In this document: positions 19,685 through 28,725 of the stretch, piece after piece
Position numbering within the stretch: position 1 is the first letter of the stretch
How the letters are laid out: each line of letters opens with the position of its first letter
From: Catellatospora citrea
GTDB lineage: Bacteria > Actinomycetota > Actinomycetes > Mycobacteriales > Micromonosporaceae
Direction: 5' to 3'
NCBI RefSeq assembly: GCF_003610235.1
Contig: NZ_RAPR01000001.1
Location: 4,092,001-4,156,000 of the forward strand
DNA: 64,000 nucleotides
The notes under the pieces: generated by a model
What the model saw: the letters and a program-made list of their open reading frames with translations, nothing else
What the model was told of the DNA's origin: nothing
Databases searched by the model: none
Translations under genes and position numbers: made by a program

Positions 19685-21049
19685 TCAATTCGGCCGGCAG
19701 GGCACCGGACTCGGCACCACCGGCTCGCTGGGCGGGCTGCTCGCGTCGGCGGCCGGGGTGGCCGACGGCGTGACCCCGGGCGACGGCGTGGCCGACGGCG
19801 AGGGGTCGGCCGAACTCGGGCAGCTGGGCAGGATGTTCATGTTGGCCGGATCGTCGCGGATCAGGTTCTCCAGCCGGGAGACCGCGTCGGCCTCGTTGTC
19901 GGCCTGGATCCCCTTGCGCACCTGCTCCTGCGCGACGGTGGTGAGGTCGTCCAGCGTGACTTCGCTGACCTGCTCCGCCTGGGAGAGGTCGAAGCCCGCG
20001 ATCTGGCCCGGCACGCCGCGGAATATCGCCACCTGCCCGGCCTCGGTCGCGCCGATGTAGTACCGCGACTGGGAGTAGTCCCAGGCGAACCAGACACCGG
20101 TGCCGAGCACCACGAGCAGGCCGAGCACGAGCAGCCCGGCACGCACCGGGTGCCGGGCGCGCCGCGCCGCCGGTTCCGCCGCCGGGACCGGCGGCTCGGC
20201 CGCGGCGGGCCGCGGCGTGGCGGTCAGCGCCGAGGCGCGGGCCGCCGGGGTCGACTCGACCTGCGCCTCGCTGGTGTTCCCGCGATCGCGGGCCGCGGCG
20301 CCGCCCACCACGGGCGCCTGCTCGACGATGTCCTCGTCGGTGGCGTCCGCGATGATCACGGTGATGTTGTCCGGCCCGCCGCCCCGCAGTGCGAGCGCGA
20401 TCAGGCGCTCCACGCAGGCCGTCGGGTCGACGTACTCCCGCATGGTCTGCCCGATGGTGTCCGCGCTGACCACGCCCGACAGGCCGTCGGAGCAGATGAG
20501 GTAGCGGTCACCGGGGTGCACCGGCCGGACCGTGTAGTCCGGCTCGATGTCGCGCCCGTCCATCGCGCGGGTGAGCAGCGAGCGCTGGGGATGGCTGCTG
20601 GCCTCCTCCGCGCTGATGCGACCCTCGTCCACCAGCATCTGGACGTACGTGTCGTCCTTGGTGATCTGGTTGAACTCGCCGTCGCGCAGGAGGTAGGCCC
20701 GCGAGTCGCCGATGTGGGCCATGCCCAGTTTGGAGCCGGTGAAGAGCATCGCGGTCAGGGTGGTGCCCATACCCTCCAGGTGGGGGTTGGCATCCACGGT
20801 GTCGCGAAGCTGCTGGTTGGCGAGGTTGACGGCCGACCGGAGGGCGTCGACGATCGCATCGCCGGGGACGTCCTCGTCGAGCGGGGCCATGGCGCCGATG
20901 ACGATGTTGCTGGCGACGTCACCGGCGGCCATGCCGCCCATGCCGTCGGCAACGGCGAGCAGCCGCGGCCCAGCGTAGACGGAGTCCTGGTTTCCGTCTC
21001 GGATGAGGCCGCGGTCACTGCGGGCCGCGTAGCGCAGGATGATTGTCAT
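19685..21049 (-). CDS. pstP: PP2C-family Ser/Thr phosphatase PstP
   Basis: Metal-dependent phosphatase that reverses PknA/PknB phosphorylation. From ATG 21049 it is 454 residues: PP2C domain (1-235) with metal-binding Asp motifs R-D-G-N-Q-D-S near the start, V-A-D-G-M-G-G (about 33-40) and G-G-P-D-N-I-T near 215; a linker; one membrane helix (about 305-325) and an extracytoplasmic tail rich in Pro/Ser. The ATG overlaps the fhaB stop by 4 nt; the longer open frame upstream (to 21487) is the fhaB region in another frame. Confidence 0.95.
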   Translation of the reverse strand: MTIILRYAARSDRGLIRDGNQDSVYAGPRLLAVADGMGGMAAGDVASNIVIGAMAPLDEDVPGDAIVDALRSAVNLANQQLRDTVDANPHLEGMGTTLTAMLFTGSKLGMAHIGDSRAYLLRDGEFNQITKDDTYVQMLVDEGRISAEEASSHPQRSLLTRAMDGRDIEPDYTVRPVHPGDRYLICSDGLSGVVSADTIGQTMREYVDPTACVERLIALALRGGGPDNITVIIADATDEDIVEQAPVVGGAAARDRGNTSEAQVESTPAARASALTATPRPAAAEPPVPAAEPAARRARHPVRAGLLVLGLLVVLGTGVWFAWDYSQSRYYIGATEAGQVAIFRGVPGQIAGFDLSQAEQVSEVTLDDLTTVAQEQVRKGIQADNEADAVSRLENLIRDDPANMNILPSCPSSADPSPSATPSPGVTPSATPAADASSPPSEPVVPSPVPCRPN

Positions 21050-21537
21050 GGCCGTAATTCGAGGGACGTGCGGCCGATGCGAATCGGCACGCCGAGGGGT
21101 ACGGGAGTAGGTCCGCTCACCTTGCTGCGGTCCAGATACGTGCCGTTGGTCGAGCCGAGGTCCTCCACCATCCACTGCCCGTCCCGGGGGACCAGGCGGG
21201 CGTGGCGGGCGGAGGCGTAGTCGTCGGTGATGACGAGTGTGGAGTCCTCCGCCCGGCCGATGGTGATCGGCGCCTCGCCCAGCGTGATCTTGGTGCCGGC
21301 GAGCGAGCCCGCCGTGACCACCAAGGTGTGCGCGGCCCGGCCTTTTTTGACCTTGGCCGGGCGCGCGCTGCCCGCCGCCTGCGCGGCCCCCGCGACTCCG
21401 CGGGGCGCGGCGACCAGCCGACTCGTACGCGAGCCGGCGAACAGATCCCGTCGGATGACCCCGACCACCGTGAACACGAAGATCCACAGCAGCACGAGGA
21501 AGCCGAACCGGGCGGCGGTGAGAACGATTTCGGGCAA
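21046..21537 (-). CDS. fhaB: FHA-domain protein FhaB (FipA-like)
   Basis: Phospho-Thr reader of the PknA/PknB system; in mycobacteria FipA/FhaB links FtsZ and FtsQ. 163 residues: N-terminal membrane helix (about 6-28), basic linker, and an FHA domain (about 80-160) with I-G-R-A-E-D-S, S-A-R-H-A-R-L and S-T-N-G-T-Y-L. Start TTG at 21537 keeps the conserved M-P-E-I-V N-terminus and falls 6 nt after the fhaA stop. Confidence 0.93.
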   Translation of the reverse strand: MPEIVLTAARFGFLVLLWIFVFTVVGVIRRDLFAGSRTSRLVAAPRGVAGAAQAAGSARPAKVKKGRAAHTLVVTAGSLAGTKITLGEAPITIGRAEDSTLVITDDYASARHARLVPRDGQWMVEDLGSTNGTYLDRSKVSGPTPVPLGVPIRIGRTSLELRP

Positions 21538-21543
21538 GGCCGA

Positions 21544-22290
21544 TCAGCCGTCCACGCGGAACGTCAGGGTCGTGGTGCCGATCTGGATCATGTCGCCGGG
21601 GTTCAGGGCGACCGCGGAGACCCGCTGGCCGTTGACCATCGTCCCGTTGGTCGACCCGAGATCGGTCAGCACCACCTGGGCGCCGTCGAAGTCCAGCCGG
21701 GCGTGTCGCCGCGAGATGCCGACGTCGGGCAGGCGCAGGTTGGCCTGGTCCCCACGACCGATCGTGGTCGACCCGATGGCCAGCGGGAACGTGCGCCCGT
21801 CACCGGAGACCAGGCGGATGTTGCGGGCACCGCCGCCACCCGGCGGTGGGCCTGCCTGCTGGCCGCCGTACGGCGGGTACTGCGGCGGGGCCTCGTAGCT
21901 CGCCTGCGGCGCCTGGTCGGCCGTGTAGACCTCGGCCGAGACCCGGAACATGCCCGTGTCCAGCCCGTCTCCACGCTCGATCTCGACGATCACGTCGCCG
22001 TAGACCGTCCAGGCCTGCTCGCCGATGAACTCGGCCTGCGACTGCGCCAACTCCTGAGCCAGCGCGGCCGCGTACGGCGCCAGCCGGCTGTGGTCGTACG
22101 GAGAGAGATCGATCACATAGCGGTTCGGCACGAGCGTGCGCCCACCAACCAGGATCGCCTTGTGAGCTTCTGCCTCACGCTGCATGGCATTCAGGATCTC
22201 CACAGGGTGGACGACCCCCTTGAATACCTTCGCGAAGGCGCCCTCAACCAGGCCTTCCAGGCGTTTCTCGAAGCGTTGCAACACGCTCAC
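21544..22290 (-). CDS. fhaA: FHA-domain protein FhaA (DUF3662-FHA)
   Basis: First gene of the kinase operon. 248 residues: N-terminal DUF3662 domain (about 1-115, starting V-L-Q-R-F-E-K-R-L-E), a short Pro/Gly linker (mycobacterial FhaA has a much longer one) and a C-terminal FHA domain (about 160-245) with I-G-R-G-D-Q-A-N, S-R-R-H-A-R-L and S-T-N-G-T-M-V-N-G. The mycobacterial protein binds phosphorylated MviN and PknB and restrains wall synthesis. GTG 22290 is preceded by GGAGGACC. Confidence 0.94.
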   Translation of the reverse strand: MSVLQRFEKRLEGLVEGAFAKVFKGVVHPVEILNAMQREAEAHKAILVGGRTLVPNRYVIDLSPYDHSRLAPYAAALAQELAQSQAEFIGEQAWTVYGDVIVEIERGDGLDTGMFRVSAEVYTADQAPQASYEAPPQYPPYGGQQAGPPPGGGGARNIRLVSGDGRTFPLAIGSTTIGRGDQANLRLPDVGISRRHARLDFDGAQVVLTDLGSTNGTMVNGQRVSAVALNPGDMIQIGTTTLTFRVDG

Positions 22291-22569
22291 CGGTCCTCCT
22301 CGGGTTCCGAGGACATGATGTTATCTGCCCTCCACTCCCGCGTCTTCGCCCAATACGTCCGCCGTTGCCGACGCCACGCCAGCATGACGACCATCCTTGC
22401 CTCCGATTTCACCCATGGCCAGGTGGTCGTGTTAGTGTTCTCCCCGCAACGCCGACCGGGATAACCGGTTGGTGAGGCGGGGCAGGCATAGCGTAAGCTG
22501 TGCCAGCACGCAACGGGAGGTGACTCCCGGGCGAGCCGCCGGGACTGCTAAAGTTCCTGCACACGCCGC

Positions 22570-22655
22570 GGGGAAGTGGCGGAATGGCAGACGCGCACGG
22601 TTCAGGTCCGTGTGCCCGAAAGGGCGTGGGGGTTCAACTCCCCCCTTCCCCACCA
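22570..22655 (+). tRNA. tRNA-Leu (anticodon CAG)
   Basis: 86 nt, class II tRNA with encoded CCA. Acceptor stem GGGGAAG/CTTCCCC, anticodon stem CACGG/CCGTG with loop TTCAGGT (anticodon CAG), a long variable arm (around GCCCGAAAGGGC) and T arm GGGGG-TTCAACT-CCCCC. Decodes CUG, the main Leu codon in this GC-rich DNA. A strong terminator follows 2 nt later. Confidence 0.97.
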
Positions 22656-22657
22656 GC

Positions 22658-22694
22658 AAGAAGAGGTCTCCTCCGGGAGACCTCTTCTTTTTGT
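22658..22694 (+). terminator. intrinsic terminator of the tRNA-Leu gene
   Basis: Perfect 14-bp stem (22658-22671 with 22676-22689), loop TCCG, followed by TTTTTG. The best canonical rho-independent terminator in the window. Confidence 0.92.
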
Positions 22695-22820
22695 CTCGAC
22701 TCCGCAACGGCTGCCCGACTGTCGGCGGTTACCCAGGAAGATCGCTGTTTCCGGTCAGAACCGCCTCACCCCCACCTCACCTCGACCCCAAAGATCACAA
22801 TCTGGTGTCGGCGGCCGGAC

Positions 22821-22857
22821 GTGAGGAAGGGCACCTCCGAAAGGTGCCCTTCCTCAC
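22821..22857 (-). terminator. hairpin terminator of the ABC exporter operon
   Basis: Perfect 16-bp stem (22821-22836 with 22842-22857), 5-nt loop, starting one base after the stop codon of the permease gene. Confidence 0.85.
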
Positions 22858-22858
22858 C

Positions 22859-24073
22859 TCATGGCGTGGCGAGGGCCTCGGTCGGCGAGAGCCGGGAGGC
22901 GCGGACGGCCGGGTAGAGGCCGGCCAGGCCGCCGATCACCAGCGTCGCGACCAGACCGCCGAGCATCGCCCAGGCCGGAACCACCGTCGGCCAGCCCTGA
23001 TAGGCCGCATATCCCGACGTCACCGCGATGCCCAGCAGCACCCCGCCGACCCCGCCCAGTGCGGACAGCAGCAGCGACTCGGCCAGGAACTGCAGCCGGA
23101 CCTGCCCCCGGGTTGCGCCGAGCGAGCGCCGCAATCCGATCTCGGCCCGTCGCTCCAGCACCGAGATGACCATCGTGTTGGCCACCCCGACCCCGCCGAC
23201 CAGCAGCGCCACCGCGCCCAGGCCCAGCAGCAGCCCGGTGAACGCCTGGTTGGCGGCCTGCTTGGCCTGCAGCGCGTCGGACGGCCGCGACACGTCGACC
23301 TCGTTCGGGGCCTCCGGGTTCGCGGTCGCCGCGAGAACTCCCTGCACCGCCGCGACGGCCGACTCCACCGAGCGGGTGTAGACGGTCGTCGGGTGCCCGT
23401 CGAAGGCGAGCCGGTCCGCCGCGACCGGCCAGCCGACCAGCACCGACGCGTCCAGTTCGGGTGCCAGCGGCACCCGCTCCAGCACGCCCACCACGGTGAA
23501 GCGCCGGCCGCCGACCATGATCTGGGTGTCCGGGCCGACCGCGCCGATGCCGAGCCGGGCAGCCGTGTCCGCCCCGATCACCGCCGCCGGGTAGCGCTCG
23601 GTGGCCGCGTTCAGCCAGGTCCCGGCCCGCAGTTTCGCGCCGACCGTGTCCATCAGGTCGAGCCGGGCGGCGTACACGGCCAGTCCGTTGGTCTGCGCCG
23701 CGGGGATGCGGTCCGACCGGTAGACCTTGGCGCCGTCGACCTTGCCGATCGCCGACACCTGCTCCACCGGGGCGATCCGGGAGATCATGGCGACCGACTC
23801 CACCGGTAGCTGCGCGTCCCCGCCGAACATGGTCCGGCCCGGGGTGACCGTGAGCAGGTTGGTGCCCAGCGCGTCCAGGGTGCGGTCCAGTTCGGCCCGC
23901 GAGGACGAGGAGATGCCGACCACGGCGATCATCGCCGCGATGCCGATCGCGATGCCCAGGGCCGACAGGAACGCCCGTACCGGCCGGGTGCGCAGCCCCA
24001 CTCCCCCGACGCGGAGCACGTCGCGGGGTCGCATCCGGGCCGGGTGCAGCCTGGGCAGGGCGGGGGCCGTCAT
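22859..24073 (-). CDS. MacB/FtsX-type ABC transporter permease
   Basis: 404 residues. An N-terminal membrane helix (about 33-55) is followed by a large extracytoplasmic MacB-PCD-like domain (about 60-270) and three C-terminal membrane helices of the FtsX domain (about 285-395). This mechanotransmission topology drives export of peptides, lipoproteins or antimicrobials rather than import. Its start overlaps the ATPase stop by 4 nt. It is the last gene of a four-gene operon (lipoprotein, adaptor, ATPase, permease). Substrate unknown. Confidence 0.9.
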   Translation of the reverse strand: MTAPALPRLHPARMRPRDVLRVGGVGLRTRPVRAFLSALGIAIGIAAMIAVVGISSSSRAELDRTLDALGTNLLTVTPGRTMFGGDAQLPVESVAMISRIAPVEQVSAIGKVDGAKVYRSDRIPAAQTNGLAVYAARLDLMDTVGAKLRAGTWLNAATERYPAAVIGADTAARLGIGAVGPDTQIMVGGRRFTVVGVLERVPLAPELDASVLVGWPVAADRLAFDGHPTTVYTRSVESAVAAVQGVLAATANPEAPNEVDVSRPSDALQAKQAANQAFTGLLLGLGAVALLVGGVGVANTMVISVLERRAEIGLRRSLGATRGQVRLQFLAESLLLSALGGVGGVLLGIAVTSGYAAYQGWPTVVPAWAMLGGLVATLVIGGLAGLYPAVRASRLSPTEALATP

Positions 24074-24834
24074 CGCGCCCTCCCGCCGGTGCCCAGAGCG
24101 TGCTCCGCCGACCGCGGAGCCGCACCGAGGACCGGATGACCGGACGTGGCCGCGGAAAGGACTGCGACTGCCGGGCCGTTGTCGGCGACCACCTTGCCGT
24201 CGCGCATCTGCACCTGGCGGGGCACCCCCGCGGCGATCTCCCGGTCGTGGGTGATGATCACTACGGTGGTGCCCGCGGCATGCAACTCGTGCAGCAGCGC
24301 CATGATCCCCGCGCCGGAGGCGGAGTCCAGGTTGCCGGTGGGCTCGTCGGCCAGCAGCAGCGGCGGGTTGCCGACCACCGCCCGGGCGATGGCGACGCGC
24401 TGGCGCTCGCCGCCCGACAGCTCGTGCGGCTCGTGGTCCATCCGGTGGGCCAGGCCGACCCGTTCCAGCGCGGCGGCGGCCCGGCGGCGGCGCTCGCCCA
24501 GGGCGTGCCCGCCGTAGAGCAGGCCGTCGGCGACGTTGTCCAGCGCGCTCACCCCGGCGGCGAGGTGGAACTGCTGGAACACGAAACCCACCCGGGCCGC
24601 CCGCAGCGCCGACAGCTGCCGGTCCGACAGGGCCGCCACGTCGTAGCCGGCGATGCGCACCGACCCGGCGCTCGGCCGGTCCAGCGTGCCGACGATGTGC
24701 AGCATGGTCGACTTGCCGGAGCCGGACGGCCCCACGATCGCCGCCAGCTCGCCCGGCCGCACGGTCAGCGAGACCCCGTCCAGGGCGGTCACGCCGCCCC
24801 CGTAGACCTTGGTCACGCCGTCCAGGGCGATCAT
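24070..24834 (-). CDS. ABC transporter ATP-binding protein (MacB/LolD type)
   Basis: 254 residues; energises the adjacent permease. Walker A G-P-S-G-S-G-K-S (about 36-43), Q-loop V-F-Q-Q-F, signature L-S-G-G-E-R-Q (about 137), Walker B L-L-L-A-D-E-P-T (about 157) and switch His in I-I-T-H-D (about 196). Overlaps the adaptor stop and the permease start by 4 nt each. Confidence 0.93.
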   Translation of the reverse strand: MIALDGVTKVYGGGVTALDGVSLTVRPGELAAIVGPSGSGKSTMLHIVGTLDRPSAGSVRIAGYDVAALSDRQLSALRAARVGFVFQQFHLAAGVSALDNVADGLLYGGHALGERRRRAAAALERVGLAHRMDHEPHELSGGERQRVAIARAVVGNPPLLLADEPTGNLDSASGAGIMALLHELHAAGTTVVIITHDREIAAGVPRQVQMRDGKVVADNGPAVAVLSAATSGHPVLGAAPRSAEHALGTGGRAR

Positions 24835-25955
24835 CGCGGGATCCCCACGGTCATGCCCTCGGCCAGACCCGCGCCGCTGACCTCGACCCGGCCGCCGGAG
24901 AACAGGCCCGTCTGCACTGCCAGGTAGCGGCTCGCGCCGCCCTCGACGACCTCGACGCCGTACCCGCCCTCGCGCAGCGCGACCAGCGCCGACACCGGGA
25001 CCGTGAGCACGTCCGGGCGCTCGGCGGCGGTGAAGGTGACGTCGACCGCGGCCTGGTTGAAGCCGGCCACCGCCTTCTGGTCGGCGAGCGACACCACTGC
25101 CTCGATCTTGGTGGTGGCCTCCTCACCCTGGCCACCGGCCTCGATCACGGTGTACGCCTTGGCCACCTTGCCGTCGGCCGTGCCGCCCGCGGGCAGCTCG
25201 ACCCGGACGGCCGCGCCCACCTCGGCCAGCCGCTGATCGGCGACGTCCAGCTGCACCACCACGACCCGGACGGTGCCCGTGTACTTGAGCATCGCCGATC
25301 CGGGCTGCGCCGGCGCGCTGACCGTGGCCTCCAGGCTCTCCACCCGGACCTGCGCCGACGCGAAGACGACCCGGCCGAACTCGACCCGGCCCGTCTCCGC
25401 CAGCCCGAGCTTGTCCTGCCACTTCTTCACGGCGGCGGCCGTGGACGCGGTGAACTCGCCGTCGACCGTGAAGCCGCGGTAGCCGAGCGCCTGGAGGTTC
25501 TGCTCCAGCTGCTTGACATCGGCCCCCTCGTCACCCGACTTGAGCTCGCGGTACGCGGGCACGTCCCCGTACATCAGCACGGCCGGCGCGTTGTCGATCT
25601 TGTAGAGGGGCTTGCCGCGGGAGACCACCGCGCCGGACTCCGGCAGCCAGGTCACCGTCCCGTTGAGCCGGTTGACGGCCGAGTAGGTCGGCCCGAAGCC
25701 CAGCTCGCCGTCGACGGTCTGGGCGTCCTGCAGGGTCTGCCGGGTCACCGGGGCGGTGGCCGGCGGCAGGTTGCTCGCGGCCGGGGTGGCGCCGTCCCCG
25801 CCACCGAAGCCGACCGCGGCCGCCGCGGCGGCCCCGCCCGCGGCCAGCGCGCCGATCACCAGCAGCGCGGTACGTGCCCCACGACGGCGGCGGCGCCGGG
25901 CGGGCGCCGTGGCGTGGGGGGCCTGACGTGCGACAAGCTCTGCGGTCTCGGTCAC
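24831..25955 (-). CDS. HlyD/MacA-like membrane adaptor with peptidoglycan-binding domain
   Basis: Periplasm-side adaptor for the ABC exporter. From GTG 25955 (its GTGA overlaps the upstream stop) it is 374 residues: a basic R-rich stretch and one membrane anchor (about 28-48), an internal PG_binding_1 domain (about 140-200, [14 protein letters not shown] pattern) where Gram-negative MacA has a coiled-coil hairpin, and a C-terminal lipoyl/beta-barrel region ([11 protein letters not shown]). Insertion of a wall-binding module into a MacA-type fold is common in Gram-positive exporters. Confidence 0.86.
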   Translation of the reverse strand: MTETAELVARQAPHATAPARRRRRRGARTALLVIGALAAGGAAAAAAVGFGGGDGATPAASNLPPATAPVTRQTLQDAQTVDGELGFGPTYSAVNRLNGTVTWLPESGAVVSRGKPLYKIDNAPAVLMYGDVPAYRELKSGDEGADVKQLEQNLQALGYRGFTVDGEFTASTAAAVKKWQDKLGLAETGRVEFGRVVFASAQVRVESLEATVSAPAQPGSAMLKYTGTVRVVVVQLDVADQRLAEVGAAVRVELPAGGTADGKVAKAYTVIEAGGQGEEATTKIEAVVSLADQKAVAGFNQAAVDVTFTAAERPDVLTVPVSALVALREGGYGVEVVEGGASRYLAVQTGLFSGGRVEVSGAGLAEGMTVGIPR

Positions 25956-26491
25956 GGCGCCTTCTTCTGGAACGCGCCCGGCATGAACTTCTCCTGGCAC
26001 AGCTTCTGCGCGGCCTCGAAGTCCGGGTCCTCGCCGATCGACTTGTCGATCATCACGCGGCCACCGTCGGGGTCCGGGAAGTTCGGCACCCCGTTGTCGC
26101 GCATGCACTGGGCGAACTTGCGCATGTTCTCCGCCATCTGCGGATCGGCGTTCGCCGGGCCACCCTCGGCGAACGGCGAGTACTGCTTGCACGCCTCCTG
26201 CGCCTTCTCGAACCTGTCCCGATCGACCGGGCCGCCGCTGATCTGCACCCGGACCGGGCCGCCGTTGGGGTCGGGGTCGGGCATGTCGACGCCGTTCTCG
26301 CGCATGCACTGCGCGAACTTGAGGCCCTTCTCCTCCTGGCTCAGGCTCGGCCCGGCGCTCGGCGTCGCCGCGGCGGTCCCGGTGCCGGCCGAGGCGATGC
26401 CGTCGTCGCCGCCCTGCTGCGCGCAGCCGGTCAGCGCCAGCGCCGCCATCAGGGGCAACGCCAACGCGGCCCCCAGCAGCCCTCGCTTCAT
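25952..26491 (-). CDS. lipoprotein with duplicated F-A-Q-C-M-R motif, unknown function
   Basis: 179 residues: signal peptide with lipobox A-L-T-G-C (Cys 23), then two copies of an F-A-Q-C-M-R-(E/D)-N-G-V block followed by P-D-P-(D/N) (about 60 and 118), each paired with a later Cys (A-C-K-Q-Y, L-C-Q-E-K). The internal duplication suggests two disulfide-stapled helical modules. First gene of the exporter operon, overlapping the adaptor start by 4 nt; probably an accessory or substrate-binding lipoprotein of that exporter (inference). Confidence 0.82.
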   Translation of the reverse strand: MKRGLLGAALALPLMAALALTGCAQQGGDDGIASAGTGTAAATPSAGPSLSQEEKGLKFAQCMRENGVDMPDPDPNGGPVRVQISGGPVDRDRFEKAQEACKQYSPFAEGGPANADPQMAENMRKFAQCMRDNGVPNFPDPDGGRVMIDKSIGEDPDFEAAQKLCQEKFMPGAFQKKAP

Positions 26492-26557
26492 CGCGTGTCT
26501 CCTTCGTCGGGCCGCCGGCCGGTCGCCGGCGGCACGGGGCCCAGTTCACGCGGGGGG

Positions 26558-26575
26558 CCGTTTCGCGACCGTTTC
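26558..26575 (+). promoter_or_regulatory. tandem CCGTTTC half-sites, candidate binding site for the adjacent OmpR-type regulator
   Basis: CCGTTTC occurs at 26558-26564 and 26569-26575, exactly 11 nt apart, in the divergent interval between the exporter operon and the response regulator gene. Direct heptamers at an 11-bp pitch are the usual target of OmpR/PhoB-family dimers. No binding has been shown. Confidence 0.4.
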
Positions 26576-26656
26576 CGCTCGCGATAACGGTGAGGAAACA
26601 TCACGTCGGGTAACCATGGGCAGGCCGGAACGACCGGCGGGGAGGTGGAACGCGAC

Positions 26657-27313
26657 ATGCGGGTACTCGTGGTCGAAGACGAGGCGCTGCTCGCCGACGC
26701 CATCGCCGAGTGGCTGCGTGACGACGCTCACGCCGTCGACGTGGTGTACGACGGCGACGCGGCGCTGGAACGGCTGGCCGTGCACGACTACGACGTGGTG
26801 CTGCTGGACCGGGACCTGCCGGTGGTGCACGGCGACGACGTGTGCCGGTTCCTGGTCGACTCGCAGGCCGGCGCCCGCGTGCTGATGCTCACCGCGGCCG
26901 CCGAGGTGGGCGACCGGGTGTCGGGGCTGACCCTGGGCGCCGACGACTACCTGTCCAAGCCGTTCGCGTTCGCCGAACTCGCCGCCCGGGTGCACGCGCT
27001 CGGCCGGCGCGCCCGACCGGCCAGCGCGCCGACCCTGGTCCGCGGCGGGATCAGGCTCGACCAGGCCCGCCGGGAGGTCTTCCGGGACGGCCACTACGTG
27101 CCGCTGTCGCGCAAGGAGTTCGGCGTGCTGGCCGAGCTGCTGCGGGCCGAGGGAGCGGTGGTCTCCGCGGAGAGCCTGCTGGAGAAGGTCTGGGACGAGC
27201 ACGCCGACCCGTTCACCTCCGCGGTCCGGCTGACCATCCTCAAGCTGCGCCGCAAGCTGGGCGACCCGCCCGTCATCACCACCGTCGCCGGAGTGGGGTA
27301 TCGCCTCCCGTGA
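26657..27313 (+). CDS. OmpR/PhoB-family response regulator
   Basis: 218 residues: receiver domain with acidic pocket E7-D8, phospho-acceptor D51 (V-V-L-L-D-R-D-L-P), Lys near 100 (L-S-K-P-F), then a winged-helix domain (about 125-215) ending V-A-G-V-G-Y-R-L-P. The ATG at 26657 gives the standard M-R-V-L-V-V-E-D start; GGAGG is 11 nt upstream. Overlaps the kinase start by 4 nt and is divergent from the exporter operon, which it probably controls. Confidence 0.94.
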   Translation: MRVLVVEDEALLADAIAEWLRDDAHAVDVVYDGDAALERLAVHDYDVVLLDRDLPVVHGDDVCRFLVDSQAGARVLMLTAAAEVGDRVSGLTLGADDYLSKPFAFAELAARVHALGRRARPASAPTLVRGGIRLDQARREVFRDGHYVPLSRKEFGVLAELLRAEGAVVSAESLLEKVWDEHADPFTSAVRLTILKLRRKLGDPPVITTVAGVGYRLP

Positions 27314-28530
27314 AGCTGCTTCCGTTCAGACCGCCGTCGTACCGCCTGACCATCCGCGCCCGCCTCACCCTCGTCTACGGCGGGCTGTTCTTCCTCGCCG
27401 GGCTGGCCCTGCTCGTGGTGACCTACTTCCTGGTGGACCAGTCACTGCTGCAGAAGTTCACCTTCCGGGCGCCGCTGCCCGACCTCGGCCAGGCGCCCGG
27501 GGTGGCGGGGATGGCCGAGCCGGGCGGCGGCACCCGGGTGCGGGTGCTCATCGACAACAACCCCGACCTCGTCTACTACATGGACAAGCAGGCCGAGTCG
27601 CTGCGCCACGCGACCATGGTCGCGCTGCTCCAGCAGGGCGCGATCGCGCTGCTGGTGGTCGGGGCGGTCGCCATCGCCCTGGGCTGGCTGATCGCCGGGC
27701 GGCTGCTGTCGCCGCTGCACCGGATCACCGACACCGCCCGCCGGATCAGCACCGCCCCGGCCGCCGACCGCGGGCTGCACGAGCGCATCGCGCTGCGCGG
27801 CCCCAACGACGAGATCCAGGAGCTGGCCGACACCTTCGACGCCATGCTGGCCCGGCTGGACCAGGCCTTCGACGGCCAGCGGCGCTTCGTCGCGAACGCC
27901 TCCCACGAGCTGCGCACGCCGCTGACGCTGAACCGGTCGCTGGTGGAGCTGGCCATGCACCGCAGGACCGCGTCCGACGACGTCAAACGGCTCGGCGAGA
28001 CGCTGCTCGACATCAACGGCCGGCACGAGCGCCTGATCGAAGGGCTGCTGCTGCTGGCGCGCTCGGAGAACGAGGTGATGGAGCGGCGGCCGGTGGACCT
28101 CGCCGACATCGCCGACCATGTGGGGCTGCAGAGCGCGGGCGCGGCCGCCGAGGCCGGCGTGTCGGTCGTCGTCGAGGCCGCCCCCGCCGAGACCACCGGC
28201 GATCCGGTGCTGCTGGAGCGGGTGGCGCAGAACCTCATCGGCAACGGGATCCGGCACAACGCCGCGGGCGGCTGGGTGCGCGCCGCGACCGCCACCCGGG
28301 GCGGCCGGGTGCAGCTGGAGGTGTCCAACAGCGGGCCGGTGGTGGCCGCGTACGAGGTGGAGGGGTTGTTCGAGCCGTTCCGCCGGGGCAGCGAGCGCAC
28401 CCGCTCCGACCAGGGCGTGGGGCTGGGCCTGTCGATCGTGCGCGCGATCGCCCGGGCACACGGCGGCACGGTCGCGGCCCGGCCGCGCGAGGGCGGCGGG
28501 CTCGTGGTGACGGTCTCGCTGCCTCGCTAG
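27310..28530 (+). CDS. HAMP-domain sensor histidine kinase
   Basis: 406 residues: two membrane helices (about 25-45 and 108-130) around a 60-residue external loop, HAMP (about 131-188), HisKA with H-E-L-R-T-P-L (His about 199), and HATPase with N-L-I-G-N-G-I-R-H-N and G-V-G-L-G-L-S-I-V. The small sensor loop resembles kinases that detect envelope stress with the help of an ABC partner. GTGA overlap with the regulator gene means coupled translation. Confidence 0.94.
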   Translation: MKLLPFRPPSYRLTIRARLTLVYGGLFFLAGLALLVVTYFLVDQSLLQKFTFRAPLPDLGQAPGVAGMAEPGGGTRVRVLIDNNPDLVYYMDKQAESLRHATMVALLQQGAIALLVVGAVAIALGWLIAGRLLSPLHRITDTARRISTAPAADRGLHERIALRGPNDEIQELADTFDAMLARLDQAFDGQRRFVANASHELRTPLTLNRSLVELAMHRRTASDDVKRLGETLLDINGRHERLIEGLLLLARSENEVMERRPVDLADIADHVGLQSAGAAAEAGVSVVVEAAPAETTGDPVLLERVAQNLIGNGIRHNAAGGWVRAATATRGGRVQLEVSNSGPVVAAYEVEGLFEPFRRGSERTRSDQGVGLGLSIVRAIARAHGGTVAARPREGGGLVVTVSLPR

Positions 28531-28655
28531 GGCCGTCCCCGTTTCAAGATCTCCTAGCAGGGTATGGGACGAACGCGTCCGATCGGGGCGTCGCGTCCGA
28601 GCGGGCGCCTTCGCCCCTTTCCGGCGGAGCGGCCCCGCGCTCGCGCTGGCAGCTA

Positions 28656-28684
28656 GTCACAACGCGTGGTTGGCCAGGTAAGCT
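28656..28684 (+). promoter_or_regulatory. weak promoter candidate upstream of the epimerase-like gene
   Basis: GTCACA (28656-28661), 17-nt spacer, TAAGCT (28679-28684); transcription would start about 35 nt before GTG 28726. Both boxes are partial matches. Confidence 0.3.
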
Positions 28685-28725
28685 CTCCGCTGGTCGCGAT
28701 CGTCGATTGGTACAGGGAGTGTCTG

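Noticed and set aside
22432..22707. Open frames running through the tRNA-Leu gene on both strands
   Set aside because: They overlap a complete tRNA and its terminator.
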